From: QIAW01 sp035487295 | GTDB lineage: Bacteria; Acidobacteriota; Terriglobia; Terriglobales; Acidobacteriaceae | DNA: 64,000 nucleotides | Assembly (NCBI GenBank): GCA_035487295.1 | Contig: DATHMH010000020.1 | Span: forward strand, 186,001 to 250,000 | Direction: 5' to 3' | In this document: positions 38,128-47,356 of the stretch, piece by piece | How positions within the stretch are numbered: position 1 is the stretch's first letter | How the letters are laid out: each line of letters starts with the position of its first letter | Position numbers and translations under genes: made by a program | Notes under the pieces: model-generated | What the model saw: the letters and a program-made list of their open reading frames with translations, nothing else | Told to the model about the DNA's origin: nothing | Databases searched by the model: none

Positions 38128-38540
38128 TCACCAGCCTGTGGTGAGCAGCTTTCGCGCGGCGCTCAGGGTACATTTTTGATATTGGTTATAGGCTGCTGCC
38201 GCCCGTTCCTGTATTTGCCGGTTACTTTCTTTGAGAATCCAGCCGTCAACCGCGCTCTTCAGCGTATAAGCTTCCGGAGCCATTAACCCATTCGTCCACA
38301 AGAGCGGGTAAGCACCTGAGGTGTACAGCGCCGGACCGAAGTACGCTTTGCTGTAACACGCCAGGATGACCGCCTCGCGCAAGCCGGCATTTGCTTTTTT
38401 GGGGAGGGTGGAGAGTTGAAAGTCCGTCAGTCCGTCATGCCCGATGTAGACCACCAGGTTGGCATCGCCTCCGCCTTGGACATCCAGGGTCTGGGGTCCG
38501 TCTTTTGGCTGAAGCCTGGAGCTCCCACCATAATCGGGCC
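38128..38540 (-). pseudogene. C-terminal remnant of a larger protein
   Basis: A frame on the minus strand reads DYGGSSRLQPKDGPQTLDVQ, then GGDANLVVYIGHDGLTDFQL and continues through ACYSKAYFGPALYTSGAYPL to AARKLLTTGW. The only start candidate inside the conserved part is GTG 38454, giving 108 residues beginning in mid-domain. Upstream the frame runs with no ATG, GTG or TTG until it stops within the 191-residue gene. The break coincides with a fragment of the GCTGAAGCC...GAGCTCCCACC repeat family (38504-38529). I interpret this as the end of a formerly longer gene whose 5' part was lost. A short functional protein from GTG 38454 is possible. Confidence 0.45.
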
Positions 38541-38543
38541 AAT

Positions 38544-39119
38544 CTATTTCTTTTTCGCCGTCTTCAGGGTAGCGTTCTGTTCTTCCAGTGTCTTGCGAGC
38601 GCTATCTGCGCTGTCATTCACCGAATCGATGGCAGAATCCAAAGCAAAGGTATAGTCGCGGGACTCTTTGGCCGCCTGGGGGTCTTTAGCAATCGCGTCT
38701 TTCAGGGTGCGCAAACGCAGGGACCAGTCAGACTCGGCATCGATGAGTTCTTTCAGGGGCTTGCGGATATCGGAGCTGTGCTCGCTGTAGTTATCTATGT
38801 TGTCATCAATCTCATCGATGAGATTGGCAAAATCTTCGAGCAGGTCGTGGATCTTTTGTCCCCGGTTTGGGTCCGTCTTGGCATTGGCAGGCACCTCTTC
38901 AATATCTATCATGCGGGCGCCGGCAAATTTGATGTAGAGGCGCAGGCGGACGACCGGTTCCTGGGCATGCTCGCGCAGTTGATCGGTTTCAACTTCGGTA
39001 AGCGGATCTCGCCGGCCTCTTCCACCGGGCGCGGAAGCGATAAGAGACGCTGTCAGCGTGAAAACGAGTATTGCCGCAAATGCAAGCGCTCGTGCCATGA
39101 ATTTATCCCTCAATTTCAT
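38544..39119 (-). CDS. secreted helical protein of unknown function
   Basis: A 191-residue protein with a signal peptide (residues 1-30, MARALAFAAILVFTLTASLI). The mature part is strongly charged and helical (IHDLLEDFANLIDEIDDNID; SADSARKTLEEQNATLKTA) and ends in a Lys run, suggesting a coiled-coil periplasmic protein. Its start ATG overlaps the stop codon of the 145-residue gene (ATGA), so it is the last member of the uvrA-TPR-145-191 operon. I do not recognise the family. Confidence 0.68.
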   Translation of the reverse strand: MKLRDKFMARALAFAAILVFTLTASLIASAPGGRGRRDPLTEVETDQLREHAQEPVVRLRLYIKFAGARMIDIEEVPANAKTDPNRGQKIHDLLEDFANLIDEIDDNIDNYSEHSSDIRKPLKELIDAESDWSLRLRTLKDAIAKDPQAAKESRDYTFALDSAIDSVNDSADSARKTLEEQNATLKTAKKK

Positions 39120-39553
39120 TTTTGAGCAAACATCATCTTCAGCAGTTCACTGCGTACGTGCTCGATCTTTTCTACCGCCTCTTTTACCGCGGGCTTGTCT
39201 TCGAAGGCCAGCGTCTGCCCTACGTCACTCAGCCTGCGAGAGGTCTTGCGAAGTGTAAGATCGGTATCTTTTAATTTCTTATGGGTGCGTTTGGCGGCTT
39301 CCAGCGCCTTTTCGCAGTAGGTTACAATCAGCTTGACGGCATCTTCGGCCTTTTGGACGTCGCCGCTGGTGTAATACTGGTTGGCAAGCTCCACTTCGCG
39401 GCGGGCAACGTCGGCACAGTATTCGGCCTGATTATCGCTGCGGACGTCGGCGCGGGCGATCAGTTTTTCAATGGGCTCATCGTCCCAAGCCGGCCATGCA
39501 GGCAGCGCTGCACATGACAAAAGCAACGTAACCGCCAATAGCTTGCGTTTCAT
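39116..39553 (-). CDS. small secreted helical protein
   Basis: A 145-residue protein with a signal peptide (MKRKLLAVTLLLSCAALPAW). The mature part is helical with two cysteines (QAEYCADVARREVELANQYY and KLIVTYCEKALEAAKRTHKK) and looks like one or two TPR-like helical hairpins. It overlaps the TPR gene upstream and the 191-residue gene downstream, each by four bases (ATGA), which implies coupled translation. Together the two small proteins probably act in the periplasm with the TPR protein, but no function is known to me. Confidence 0.68.
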   Translation of the reverse strand: MKRKLLAVTLLLSCAALPAWPAWDDEPIEKLIARADVRSDNQAEYCADVARREVELANQYYTSGDVQKAEDAVKLIVTYCEKALEAAKRTHKKLKDTDLTLRKTSRRLSDVGQTLAFEDKPAVKEAVEKIEHVRSELLKMMFAQK

Positions 39554-40893
39554 TTCTTTGGCTCAAGCGCAATCAACCTGTGCTTCGCTTGCCACTCCTG
39601 ATTGGGATATTTTCCATCAGCTACCGACAGAAATAAATGATAATTTACCGTTGCCTGCTTAACATCTCGCAAATGGTCATAGGAGCTTGCCCGCAGAAAG
39701 TAGGTCCCGGGCGTCTCGGGCGCCAGCTTGGCGCGCGCCTCCAGCACCTGCAACACCAGAGGATAATTCTGGTTCTCCGCCGCCACCGTGGCCAGTCCCA
39801 TGTATGCCGGCTCCCGTGATGAATCGAGCTTGAGGGTAATCAGGAACTCCTGCTGCGCATCGGGAAACTTTCTTTCGTACATGAGAGCATTGGCCAGGCC
39901 ACTGTGAAGATCAGGATTGTTGCCGTCAGTCTTGAGCAACTCTCGATACAGCCGCTCGGCCTCGTCATACTTCCTGGCTCCCATCGCCATATCGGCAATC
40001 TCGCGCTGCGCCTGCGCATCCTGAGGAGAAAGTTTTTGCGCTGCCTCAAATTCCGCCAGAGCCTCGTCGTTACGTCCGGCCGCAGTCAGAATGCGTCCCA
40101 ATTGCACGTGGGCGGCGGCGCTCTGTGGATTCAGAGTCAGATACTTGCGCAAGCTCTGTTCCGCTTCCGGCAGGCGCTTGCCGGCAACATAAATATCGGT
40201 CAGACCGCCCAGTGCTGGGGAAGATTGCGGGTCCAGCTCCAGCGCCTGCTTGTACTCTTTCTCCGCGGCGTCGAGATTATTCTTGCGCTCCAGTATCTGA
40301 GCCACGGCAAGATGCAGACCAAAATCTTTGGGGTGAAACTCTTCAGCTTTTTGATATGCAGCCAGGGCGTCGTCTGGGGAATCGCCTTGTAGAACCTGGC
40401 CGAGAGCGTCCCACGCGGTAAACAGCGCCTCGGAAGCCGTATCTGCTTGCGCAGGCTTCAGGGTTGTGGCGGCGCGCAGATATTTTGCAGCTTCAGTCTT
40501 ATTTCCGCCGGATGCAAGCAACAAGCCGAGATTGAGGTTCGATTCAAACAACTCCGGCTTGACCTCAACAGATTTCCGATAGGCTTCGATGGCCTGCGGC
40601 TTGCGATCTGTTTGCGAGTAGAGCACTCCGCGATCGAACCAAACCCGGTAATGATTGGGGGCGCTGGATGCCGCGGAGTTCAGAAGCTGCTCTGCGTGCC
40701 CATAATCTTTTTTGTCGAGCGCTTTTTCTGCTGCAACGACTTCAGGTGGAACGGCATCTGCTGTTGCTTCGGCCACCCGATGGTGGCGCACGGTTGGCTT
40801 CGACTGGCCGCCAACAACTCCGCCCTGCGGCCACGCCGTTGAAGACAACGCGGCCAGTAGCGCCAGCGCTGGAAGCTTTTTATTTGCGTCCAT
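39550..40893 (-). CDS. secreted tetratricopeptide-repeat protein
   Basis: A 447-residue protein with a signal peptide (KLPALALLAALSSTAWPQGG) and about nine TPR units from residue 50 onwards; typical units are YRVWFDRGVLYSQTDRKPQA, AAHVQLGRILTAAGRNDEAL and FPDAQQEFLITLKLDSSREP. It would serve as a periplasmic protein-interaction scaffold. The gene overlaps the uvrA stop by 14 bases and the following secreted gene by four, so it is cotranscribed with DNA repair gene uvrA, an association without an obvious functional reason. Confidence 0.78.
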   Translation of the reverse strand: MDANKKLPALALLAALSSTAWPQGGVVGGQSKPTVRHHRVAEATADAVPPEVVAAEKALDKKDYGHAEQLLNSAASSAPNHYRVWFDRGVLYSQTDRKPQAIEAYRKSVEVKPELFESNLNLGLLLASGGNKTEAAKYLRAATTLKPAQADTASEALFTAWDALGQVLQGDSPDDALAAYQKAEEFHPKDFGLHLAVAQILERKNNLDAAEKEYKQALELDPQSSPALGGLTDIYVAGKRLPEAEQSLRKYLTLNPQSAAAHVQLGRILTAAGRNDEALAEFEAAQKLSPQDAQAQREIADMAMGARKYDEAERLYRELLKTDGNNPDLHSGLANALMYERKFPDAQQEFLITLKLDSSREPAYMGLATVAAENQNYPLVLQVLEARAKLAPETPGTYFLRASSYDHLRDVKQATVNYHLFLSVADGKYPNQEWQAKHRLIALEPKK

Positions 40894-43840
40894 TGGAACG
40901 AGAGTTCCCGTTGCTCTTTAAGATGCGCGCCAGCCATTTTCCGGTGTATGAGCCCGCAGTTTTTGCCACAACCTCAGGCGTGCCGCTGGCAATGACTTCT
41001 CCGCCCCGGCCTCCGCCTTCCGGTCCTAAATCAATGACCCAGTCGGCCGCGCGAATCACGTCCATATTGTGTTCAATGACTATGATAGAGCCGCCGGCTT
41101 CGATGAGTCTGCGGAACGCGGAAAGCAGCTTGCTGACATCATCAAAGTGAAGGCCGGTGGTGGGTTCATCAAAAATATAAAGAATGCGCGGCAACCGCTT
41201 CTTTTCCGCTGGACGTCCGTCAGGTCCGCTTCCGTTGCCGTTTTCCCCACGGATCGACTTTGGCTGCAAGTGGGCCGCCAGCTTCATCCGCTGCGCCTCA
41301 CCGCCCGAGAGTGTTGTGGCCGATTGTCCCAGGCGCAGATATCCCAATCCTACTTCGTCCAAAACGCGCAGCTTGTCGGTAATTTTCGGCGCAGCCGCAA
41401 AGAAGTGCATGGCTTCTTTCACCGTAAGATTTAAAGCCTCATGGATGTTCTTGCCGCGATAACGCACCTCCAGCACTTCAGGCTTGAAGCGCGTGCCATG
41501 GCACTCTTCGCATACCAGTTCAACATCAGCGAGGAATTGCATCTCCACCGTGACCGTGCCGTCTCCCTGGCAAACTTCGCATCTTCCGCCGGGGATATTG
41601 AATGAGAAGTGTCCAGCGGTCAAACCTCTTTTCACCGCTTCGGGCTGACTGGCGTAAAGATCGCGGATTGCGTCGAAGACACGGATGTAAGTAACGGGAT
41701 TGGAGCGCGGAGTGCGCCCAATAGGCGACTGGTCCACCAGGATTACTTCATCAACATACTGCGAACCTTCGAGCTTCTGCACCTTCTGCGCCAGGTCTAT
41801 CGGAGGAGCAAAGTCGTTCTGCCGCTTGGCCGCAGCCAAAGCGTTATATAGGACCTCGTGCACCAAGGTGGACTTGCCCGACCCGGAAACTCCTGTGATC
41901 GCCACCAGCATGCGTAATGGAATGTTGACGGTAAGGTTTTTCAGATTATGGGCGCGGGCGCCGACAATCTTAATTTGCTCCGCCCCCGGTTTGCGCCGTA
42001 TGGCCGGCAACTGGATGCGAAGCTCGCTCGACAAATAGCGCCCGGTAAGCGACGCTGCCGCCTTGGTAATTTCGTTGAATGTACCGCTGGCGATTACAAC
42101 TCCGCCGTGTTCTCCGGCGCCCGGACCGAGATCAAGAATGCGGTCAGAGGCCCGCATGATCTCCGCATCGTGCTCTACCACCAAAATGGTATTGCCCAGA
42201 TTGCGCAGGTCCTGCAGGATCTTCACCAAACGGGCAGTATCGCGGCTGTGCAGGCCAATGGAAGGTTCATCCAACACGTACAGCGCTCCCACCAGACGCG
42301 ATCCCAGCGAGGTTGCAAGCTGAATGCGCTGCGCCTCGCCTCCGGAGAGCGTCGAAGCCAACCGGTCGAGGGTCAGATATTCCAATCCCACGTCGTTTAA
42401 AAACTTCAGCCGGTCGCGAATCTCATCCAGAATCTGGCCGGCAATTTCCTGCTCATAAGCGCTCAGGTGCAGTCCCTGGAAGAAGTTGGCAGCCTCTTCA
42501 ACGGTAAAGCCAACCACGTCACAAATGTTCTTGCCGGCAATTTTGACATGCCGAGCTTCGGTTCTCAGCCTTGCTCCACGGCACTCGGTGCAAAGCGCGT
42601 ATCCGCGATAACGGCTCAGAAAAACCCTGACGTGCAGCTTGTATTTCTTGCGCTCCAGATGAGCAAAGAACCCGCGCACTCCCATGAAGCCTTTGCGTTC
42701 GCCGGCCAGGATTTTTTCCTGGTCTTCTTTGGAAAGATCAGCCCAGGGGACATCGGCGGGAATCTCCTGTTCGCGGGCAAATCTCTTCATGTCAGCGAAC
42801 AATGTGCGGTACTTGGGCTTGTTCCAGGGATCGATTGCGCCTTCGGACAGCGTTTTCTGCGGATCGGGAATCACCAGGTTCAAATCGAAATCAATGGTGT
42901 TGCCGAATCCCTGGCAGCGGGGACACGCTCCAAAAGGATTATTGAAAGAAAACAGCCGCGGCTCCGGATCTTCGTAACGAATGCCGCAGGTCTTGCATTC
43001 AAAGCGTTGCGAAAATCTCCAACTCTGCAAGGGTTCGCCCTCGCGTGGCGCTGTCTCGAGCAAAACTTCGCCGGCTTCGCGGTAACAGGTCTCGACCGCA
43101 TCTACAAGACGGGCGCGGACGTCAGGCGCGACCACAATGCGATCTACCAGGGCATATACAGGCTGCGAAAAATCGATCTCGAGCAACGATTCCGGCGTGG
43201 AAAACTCGTAGATGTTCCCCTTTTGAAAGAGGCGGTTGAAGCCGCGCTTGCGCAGATCGAAAAGCCGCTCGTTCAAGCTCTCTTCCGGCTTGCCGCCCGT
43301 CGCGGGACGTTTGGCCTCTTTGCTTTTCGCCTTTTTTGCTTTGACTGGCTCGCCTTGCGGCCGTGCCGCCACGATTGGAAATAACACGTTCAGGCGCGTG
43401 CCTTCACCGAGAGCCAAAACCGCTTGCGCCACCTCATCGATGGTGTCTCTTTTGACCAGCGACTCGCAACCCAGGCAATAGGTTTTGCCGATGCGGGCAA
43501 ACAGCAGGCGCAGGTAATCGTAAATCTCTGTAGCCGTGGCCACGGTGGAGCGGGGGTTGCGGGTGCTGTTCTTCTGCCGGATGGCAATGGCGGGAGCGAT
43601 GCCCTCGATAATATCCACATCCGGCTTTTCGATTCTCTCCAGGAATTGCCGCGCGTAGGCGGAAAGCGATTCCACATATCGACGCTGCCCCTCGGCATAG
43701 ATGGTATCGAAGGCAAGCGAAGATTTGCCCGAACCGGAAACTCCGGTCACCACCGTCAAGGTGTTGTGAGGAATTTCAAAGTCAACGTTTTTCAGATTAT
43801 GAACGCGTGCGCCGCGAACAATAATGCTTTCGGTAGCCAT
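40880..43840 (-). CDS. uvrA: excinuclease ABC subunit A
   Basis: Damage-recognition ATPase of nucleotide excision repair, 986 residues. Two ABC modules are complete: GVSGSGKSSLAFDTIYAEGQ (first Walker A), LDRLASTLSGGEAQRIQLAT (first signature), GVSGSGKSTLVHEVLYNAL (second Walker A) and LSGGEAQRMKLAAHL (second signature). Zinc motifs are present (CKTCGIRY with CPRCQG; CEVCQGDG with CEECHG). A small insertion of Lys/Ala-rich sequence (VKAKKAKSKEAKRP) near residue 165 accounts for the slightly greater length. A TATAAT box lies upstream at 43906-43911 on the minus strand; no clear LexA box was seen. Three genes for exported proteins follow in overlap. Confidence 0.97.
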   Translation of the reverse strand: MATESIIVRGARVHNLKNVDFEIPHNTLTVVTGVSGSGKSSLAFDTIYAEGQRRYVESLSAYARQFLERIEKPDVDIIEGIAPAIAIRQKNSTRNPRSTVATATEIYDYLRLLFARIGKTYCLGCESLVKRDTIDEVAQAVLALGEGTRLNVLFPIVAARPQGEPVKAKKAKSKEAKRPATGGKPEESLNERLFDLRKRGFNRLFQKGNIYEFSTPESLLEIDFSQPVYALVDRIVVAPDVRARLVDAVETCYREAGEVLLETAPREGEPLQSWRFSQRFECKTCGIRYEDPEPRLFSFNNPFGACPRCQGFGNTIDFDLNLVIPDPQKTLSEGAIDPWNKPKYRTLFADMKRFAREQEIPADVPWADLSKEDQEKILAGERKGFMGVRGFFAHLERKKYKLHVRVFLSRYRGYALCTECRGARLRTEARHVKIAGKNICDVVGFTVEEAANFFQGLHLSAYEQEIAGQILDEIRDRLKFLNDVGLEYLTLDRLASTLSGGEAQRIQLATSLGSRLVGALYVLDEPSIGLHSRDTARLVKILQDLRNLGNTILVVEHDAEIMRASDRILDLGPGAGEHGGVVIASGTFNEITKAAASLTGRYLSSELRIQLPAIRRKPGAEQIKIVGARAHNLKNLTVNIPLRMLVAITGVSGSGKSTLVHEVLYNALAAAKRQNDFAPPIDLAQKVQKLEGSQYVDEVILVDQSPIGRTPRSNPVTYIRVFDAIRDLYASQPEAVKRGLTAGHFSFNIPGGRCEVCQGDGTVTVEMQFLADVELVCEECHGTRFKPEVLEVRYRGKNIHEALNLTVKEAMHFFAAAPKITDKLRVLDEVGLGYLRLGQSATTLSGGEAQRMKLAAHLQPKSIRGENGNGSGPDGRPAEKKRLPRILYIFDEPTTGLHFDDVSKLLSAFRRLIEAGGSIIVIEHNMDVIRAADWVIDLGPEGGGRGGEVIASGTPEVVAKTAGSYTGKWLARILKSNGNSRSNGRK

Positions 43841-43905
43841 GCAATATAAGGAACCAGCCCGCCGAAGCTCTGCCAGCGAGCCTAAACGTGTCGAGTAATC
43901 TCTCT

Positions 43906-43911
43906 ATTATA
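43906..43911 (-). promoter_or_regulatory. -10 box upstream of uvrA
   Basis: TATAAT, perfect, on the minus strand about 65 bases before the uvrA start codon. The corresponding -35 position reads CCTCCT, a poor match, so only the -10 element is called. Confidence 0.4.
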
Positions 43912-44008
43912 GAAGAAATCGCCACGGCAGGAGGAAGGAAGGCGCGGAGTCGAACGGTTATTGGTGCAATTCAATTATTGTGTGCATAAAAGTGAACTGG
44001 CAACTGCA

Positions 44009-44758
44009 TTAAGAGAAATGCATGAGCGCATAGATATAAATCCACAAAACCGCCATGAAGTGCCAATACCAGGAGGTAATATCCAGCACCAGGCAGCGGG
44101 TCTCAAGCTTCCACGAAAAGACTTCGCTGCTCAGCGCATAGAGCAGCGCCAGAATGCCGATGCTCAGGTGGATCGCATGAGCCCCGGTAAGCATGTAAAA
44201 GAAGGAGCCGCTGGTATTGCCCACTACGAACATGCCTTCCTGCTGCAGGATGTTCCAGGCGATGGCCTGTCCTGCGAGAAATCCGATTCCAAGGACCGCC
44301 GTAATCGCCAGCCATGGCAGCGCGCGCGATGGTTCCTGCCGGATTCCCGGAATGTCAGAGAGAGGAGCAAACAGGGCACGCCGCAATAATTGGCGGCGCG
44401 CGATCTCAAGCGTAATGCTGCCGATAAGAAGAAGAATAGTATTGAAGATGAGCAGTGGCGGAAGCCGGAGTTTTTGCCAGAGAATTACGCTGCTGCCATT
44501 GCCATGCTCAACCGCGGCATGCTGGCGCATAAGGTAGGCTGTGCTCAGGGCGATAAACAGCATGAGGATGGAAATCATGCTCAGGCCGAGTCCAAGCCGG
44601 CAACGCATCAGGCGATCGCGGTAGCTCAGGCGGCCATCTTCATTGCGCCCGGAATTGTCGCCGCCATCATCCCCGGAGGGGAAGCGGTCGTTCGTCCCCC
44701 CGCCGCCAATTTGGGCTTCGGGTAATTCCGTTCCCTTAGGTTTGTCTCCCCACCTCAT
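44009..44758 (-). CDS. ctaE: cytochrome c oxidase subunit III
   Basis: A 249-residue subunit III with about five helices. After a hydrophilic N-terminus (Gly/Asp-rich, 1-50) come MISILMLFIALSTAYLM, PPLLIFNTILLLIGSITLEI, WLAITAVLGIGFLAGQAIAW, FFYMLTGAHAIHLSIGILAL and WYWHFMAVLWIYIYALMHFS. The TGAHAIHLSIG and WHFMAVLWIYIYAL phrases are family signatures. It overlaps ctaD by four bases (ATGA) and closes the ctaC-ctaD-ctaE operon. The first two helices of the seven-helix form are absent, as in many bacterial five-helix subunits. Confidence 0.9.
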   Translation of the reverse strand: MRWGDKPKGTELPEAQIGGGGTNDRFPSGDDGGDNSGRNEDGRLSYRDRLMRCRLGLGLSMISILMLFIALSTAYLMRQHAAVEHGNGSSVILWQKLRLPPLLIFNTILLLIGSITLEIARRQLLRRALFAPLSDIPGIRQEPSRALPWLAITAVLGIGFLAGQAIAWNILQQEGMFVVGNTSGSFFYMLTGAHAIHLSIGILALLYALSSEVFSWKLETRCLVLDITSWYWHFMAVLWIYIYALMHFS

Positions 44759-46497
44759 GCTTTATTCTTTATAGCGTTCGTAACTTCTATTAACCCGGCT
44801 TGGGGCAGATAGTCTCTGCCCGTGTGGTCACAGCCGAATTCGTAAGCCCCGCGCTGTATGTCTCTGCCTTCTGGCGGTGCTTCCCACTCCAGCGTCGTAG
44901 CCTCCCATGGATTTGGATTGCTCGGTTTCCCGCGGAAGATGCTCCAAAACAAATTCGCGAGGAAGACAATTTGTCCCGCCATGGTGACAAACGCCGCTAT
45001 GCTGATAAACATCTGCAGCGGCATCAGCTTATGAAGATAGTTTACTTCCGTAAGCTGGGAATAGCGACGAGGATGTCCAGCCATGCCGAGCAGGTGCATG
45101 GGCACAAAAGTCGCATAGGCGCCGAGGAAGCTGAGCCAGAAATGAATGCGTCCTAATTTTTCGGACATCATGCGATGAAACATTCGCGGGAACCAGAAGT
45201 AGGTAGCCGCAAAAATCGCAAACACCGCCGCCATGCCCATGATGAGATGTAGATGCGCCACAACGAAATAAGTATCGTGTAAATAGGAGTCGAGGGCTGG
45301 TTGCGCCAGAACCGGTCCCGTCAGCCCCCCAGTAATAAATAACGACACAAATCCGATGGAAAAAAGCATTGGCGTGGTAAAGCGCAGGCGCCCGCCCCAA
45401 AGCGTCCCCAGCCAGTTGAAAGTCTTGACCGCCGAGGGAATTCCGATGGCCAGGGTCAGATTAGAGAAGGCAAAGGCAGCATGCGGGTTCATGCCGCTGG
45501 TGAACATGTGGTGTCCCCAGATCCCAAAGCCGAGGGCGCCAATCGCAATCGTCGCATACACCATGGCGCGATATCCGAAGACAGGCTTACGCGCAAAAGT
45601 AGAAAGAAGATGCGAAGTCACTCCCATTCCGGGAAGAATCGCGATGTAGACCTCGGGATGTCCGAAGAACCAGAACAGATGCTGCCATAATAGCGGCGAT
45701 CCGCCCTGGTGCTGAACCATCTGGCCGGCAATCACCAATCCAGAAGGTTCAAAGAAGCTGGCACCAAAATGGCGGTCCATAAAAAGCATGACGGCAGCGG
45801 CCAATAGAACGGAAAATGCCGAGAGTATTAGAAAAGCGGTTACAAACCATGCCCAGCAGGGCAAGGGCAACCGCATCCAGGCCATCCCCGGAGCGCGAAA
45901 TCGGATGGTGGTCACAATGAAATTCACCGCCCCGGTGCACGAGGCAATACAGAAGATCGCGATGCTCACCAGCCACAAATCCATCCCCAGCCCTTGTCCA
46001 GGGCCGGCGCTGGAAATAGCGCTGAGCGGAGCGTAGTGTGTCCAGCCGGAGATGGGCGCGCCGCCTTGCCCAAAAAACGCCGCCAGCATGATCAGGAATG
46101 AAACAAACGCCAGCCAAAACGATGCCATGTTCGCTTTGGGGAACGCCATTCGTGGTGCGCCGATCTGCAATGGAAGAAAATAACTGCCAAAGGCATTTTG
46201 CGGCGCCAGCGTCAGGACAAAAAAGACCATGAAGGTTGCGTGCATGGTCACCAGCGCCAGGTACGATTCCGGAGTGATGTTGGCAATGCCAAAAACCTTG
46301 GCTGTGGGCCATACGAAATGAATGCGCATCAGCAACGAAAGAAAAGTTCCCACCAAGGCTGCCGCCAGCGCCAGGAAGAAATATTGCAGTCCGATCATTT
46401 TGTGGTCACAACTAAAGACATAGCGGCTTAAGAATCCCGTTGATTCCGCGCTAGCGGGTCGAGATACGGAATCTGCCGACGTTGCAACCGGATTCAT
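44755..46497 (-). CDS. ctaD: cytochrome c oxidase subunit I (A-type)
   Basis: Catalytic subunit with heme a, heme a3 and CuB, 580 residues and about 12 helices. Heme and copper ligands appear in MHATFMVFFVL (low-spin heme), FFGHPEVYIAILPGMGVTSH (CuB His, cross-linked Tyr and D-channel Glu of the A1 subgroup), GHHMFTSGMNPH and HDTYFVVAHLHLIMG. It pumps protons while reducing O2 with electrons from cytochrome c. Its start overlaps the ctaC stop by one base (TAATG). The neighbouring genes give a minimal three-subunit cluster without assembly factors (ctaB, ctaG, Sco) in view. Confidence 0.96.
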   Translation of the reverse strand: MNPVATSADSVSRPASAESTGFLSRYVFSCDHKMIGLQYFFLALAAALVGTFLSLLMRIHFVWPTAKVFGIANITPESYLALVTMHATFMVFFVLTLAPQNAFGSYFLPLQIGAPRMAFPKANMASFWLAFVSFLIMLAAFFGQGGAPISGWTHYAPLSAISSAGPGQGLGMDLWLVSIAIFCIASCTGAVNFIVTTIRFRAPGMAWMRLPLPCWAWFVTAFLILSAFSVLLAAAVMLFMDRHFGASFFEPSGLVIAGQMVQHQGGSPLLWQHLFWFFGHPEVYIAILPGMGVTSHLLSTFARKPVFGYRAMVYATIAIGALGFGIWGHHMFTSGMNPHAAFAFSNLTLAIGIPSAVKTFNWLGTLWGGRLRFTTPMLFSIGFVSLFITGGLTGPVLAQPALDSYLHDTYFVVAHLHLIMGMAAVFAIFAATYFWFPRMFHRMMSEKLGRIHFWLSFLGAYATFVPMHLLGMAGHPRRYSQLTEVNYLHKLMPLQMFISIAAFVTMAGQIVFLANLFWSIFRGKPSNPNPWEATTLEWEAPPEGRDIQRGAYEFGCDHTGRDYLPQAGLIEVTNAIKNKA

Positions 46498-47324
46498 TAC
46501 GGATGCACTCCTGCTGGTTGCGGCGCATGCTTTGCCAGCCAGTCCTGAAACTCAGCGTCGCTCACAACCTTCATGGCGGCACGCATTCGGTAATGTCCCA
46601 GGCCGCACAGCGAGGCGCAAACAATCTCAAAGTTTCCCTGGCGATTGGGAGTGAAGAGAACAGGAATCGCCATTCCTGGCACCGCGTCCTGCTTAAAACG
46701 AAGCTCCGGAACAAAAAAACTATGAATTACATCCTGCGCGCGCAACGTGAGGCGCACGTTGCGATTGACGGGAACTACCAACATTGTGGTCACAAAGTCG
46801 TCGTGCGAGGCTGGATCGCTCATGTCCAGGCCGATCGCTGCCGCCGAGCCTGATGAGGCATCCTGCAACTCGGGCCGCGTGCGGCCAAACACCTGATCGG
46901 GCCCCGGATAGCGAAAGTACCAGGCAAACTGCATGGCTGTAACTTCAATATCCACCGATCTTTTTGCATCTGCCGCCGTATGTGTTGCATGGCTTTGCGA
47001 CCAACTGCGGGCGCCTGTCCATGCGAAGGTGATGAAGAGCAGGGAAGTGAGTGCAGTCCAGAAGACCTCGGCTTTCTTATTATCGGCAAACTGCTGGCGT
47101 GATGTTGCGCTGTGATTCGTCCCGTACTTCCAGACCAGGAACCCCAGTGTGGTTTGTGCCAAAAGGAAGGCGATTCCCACCAAAATAAATGTCAGCTTGA
47201 ATTGTTGGTCAATGGGCGCACCTTGCACCGAAGCCAAAGCCGGCAACCACCACGGATGAAACCAGAACAGGCACAGGCAGACTGCGGTAATCAACCAGAG
47301 CGCGACGAGCAGGGCCTTTGCCAT
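46497..47324 (-). CDS. ctaC: cytochrome c oxidase subunit II
   Basis: Subunit II with two N-terminal helices (ALLVALWLITAVCLCLFWFH; FILVGIAFLLAQTTLGFLVW) and a periplasmic cupredoxin domain. The CuA site is complete: CASLCGLGHYRM (Cys236, Cys240, His244, Met247) plus the upstream His in DVIHSFFVPELRFKQDAVPG. It has no fused cytochrome c domain. MQFAWYFRYPGPD is typical of the family. ATG follows AGGA by five bases. It is the first gene of the ctaC-D-E operon. Confidence 0.93.
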   Translation of the reverse strand: MAKALLVALWLITAVCLCLFWFHPWWLPALASVQGAPIDQQFKLTFILVGIAFLLAQTTLGFLVWKYGTNHSATSRQQFADNKKAEVFWTALTSLLFITFAWTGARSWSQSHATHTAADAKRSVDIEVTAMQFAWYFRYPGPDQVFGRTRPELQDASSGSAAAIGLDMSDPASHDDFVTTMLVVPVNRNVRLTLRAQDVIHSFFVPELRFKQDAVPGMAIPVLFTPNRQGNFEIVCASLCGLGHYRMRAAMKVVSDAEFQDWLAKHAPQPAGVHP

Positions 47325-47356
47325 AGCTTCCTGGAATCAAGTTTAAATGAATTCAA

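Noticed and set aside
42467..43384. 305-codon frame opposite uvrA
   Set aside because: Shadow of uvrA; composition and absence of motifs argue against a gene.
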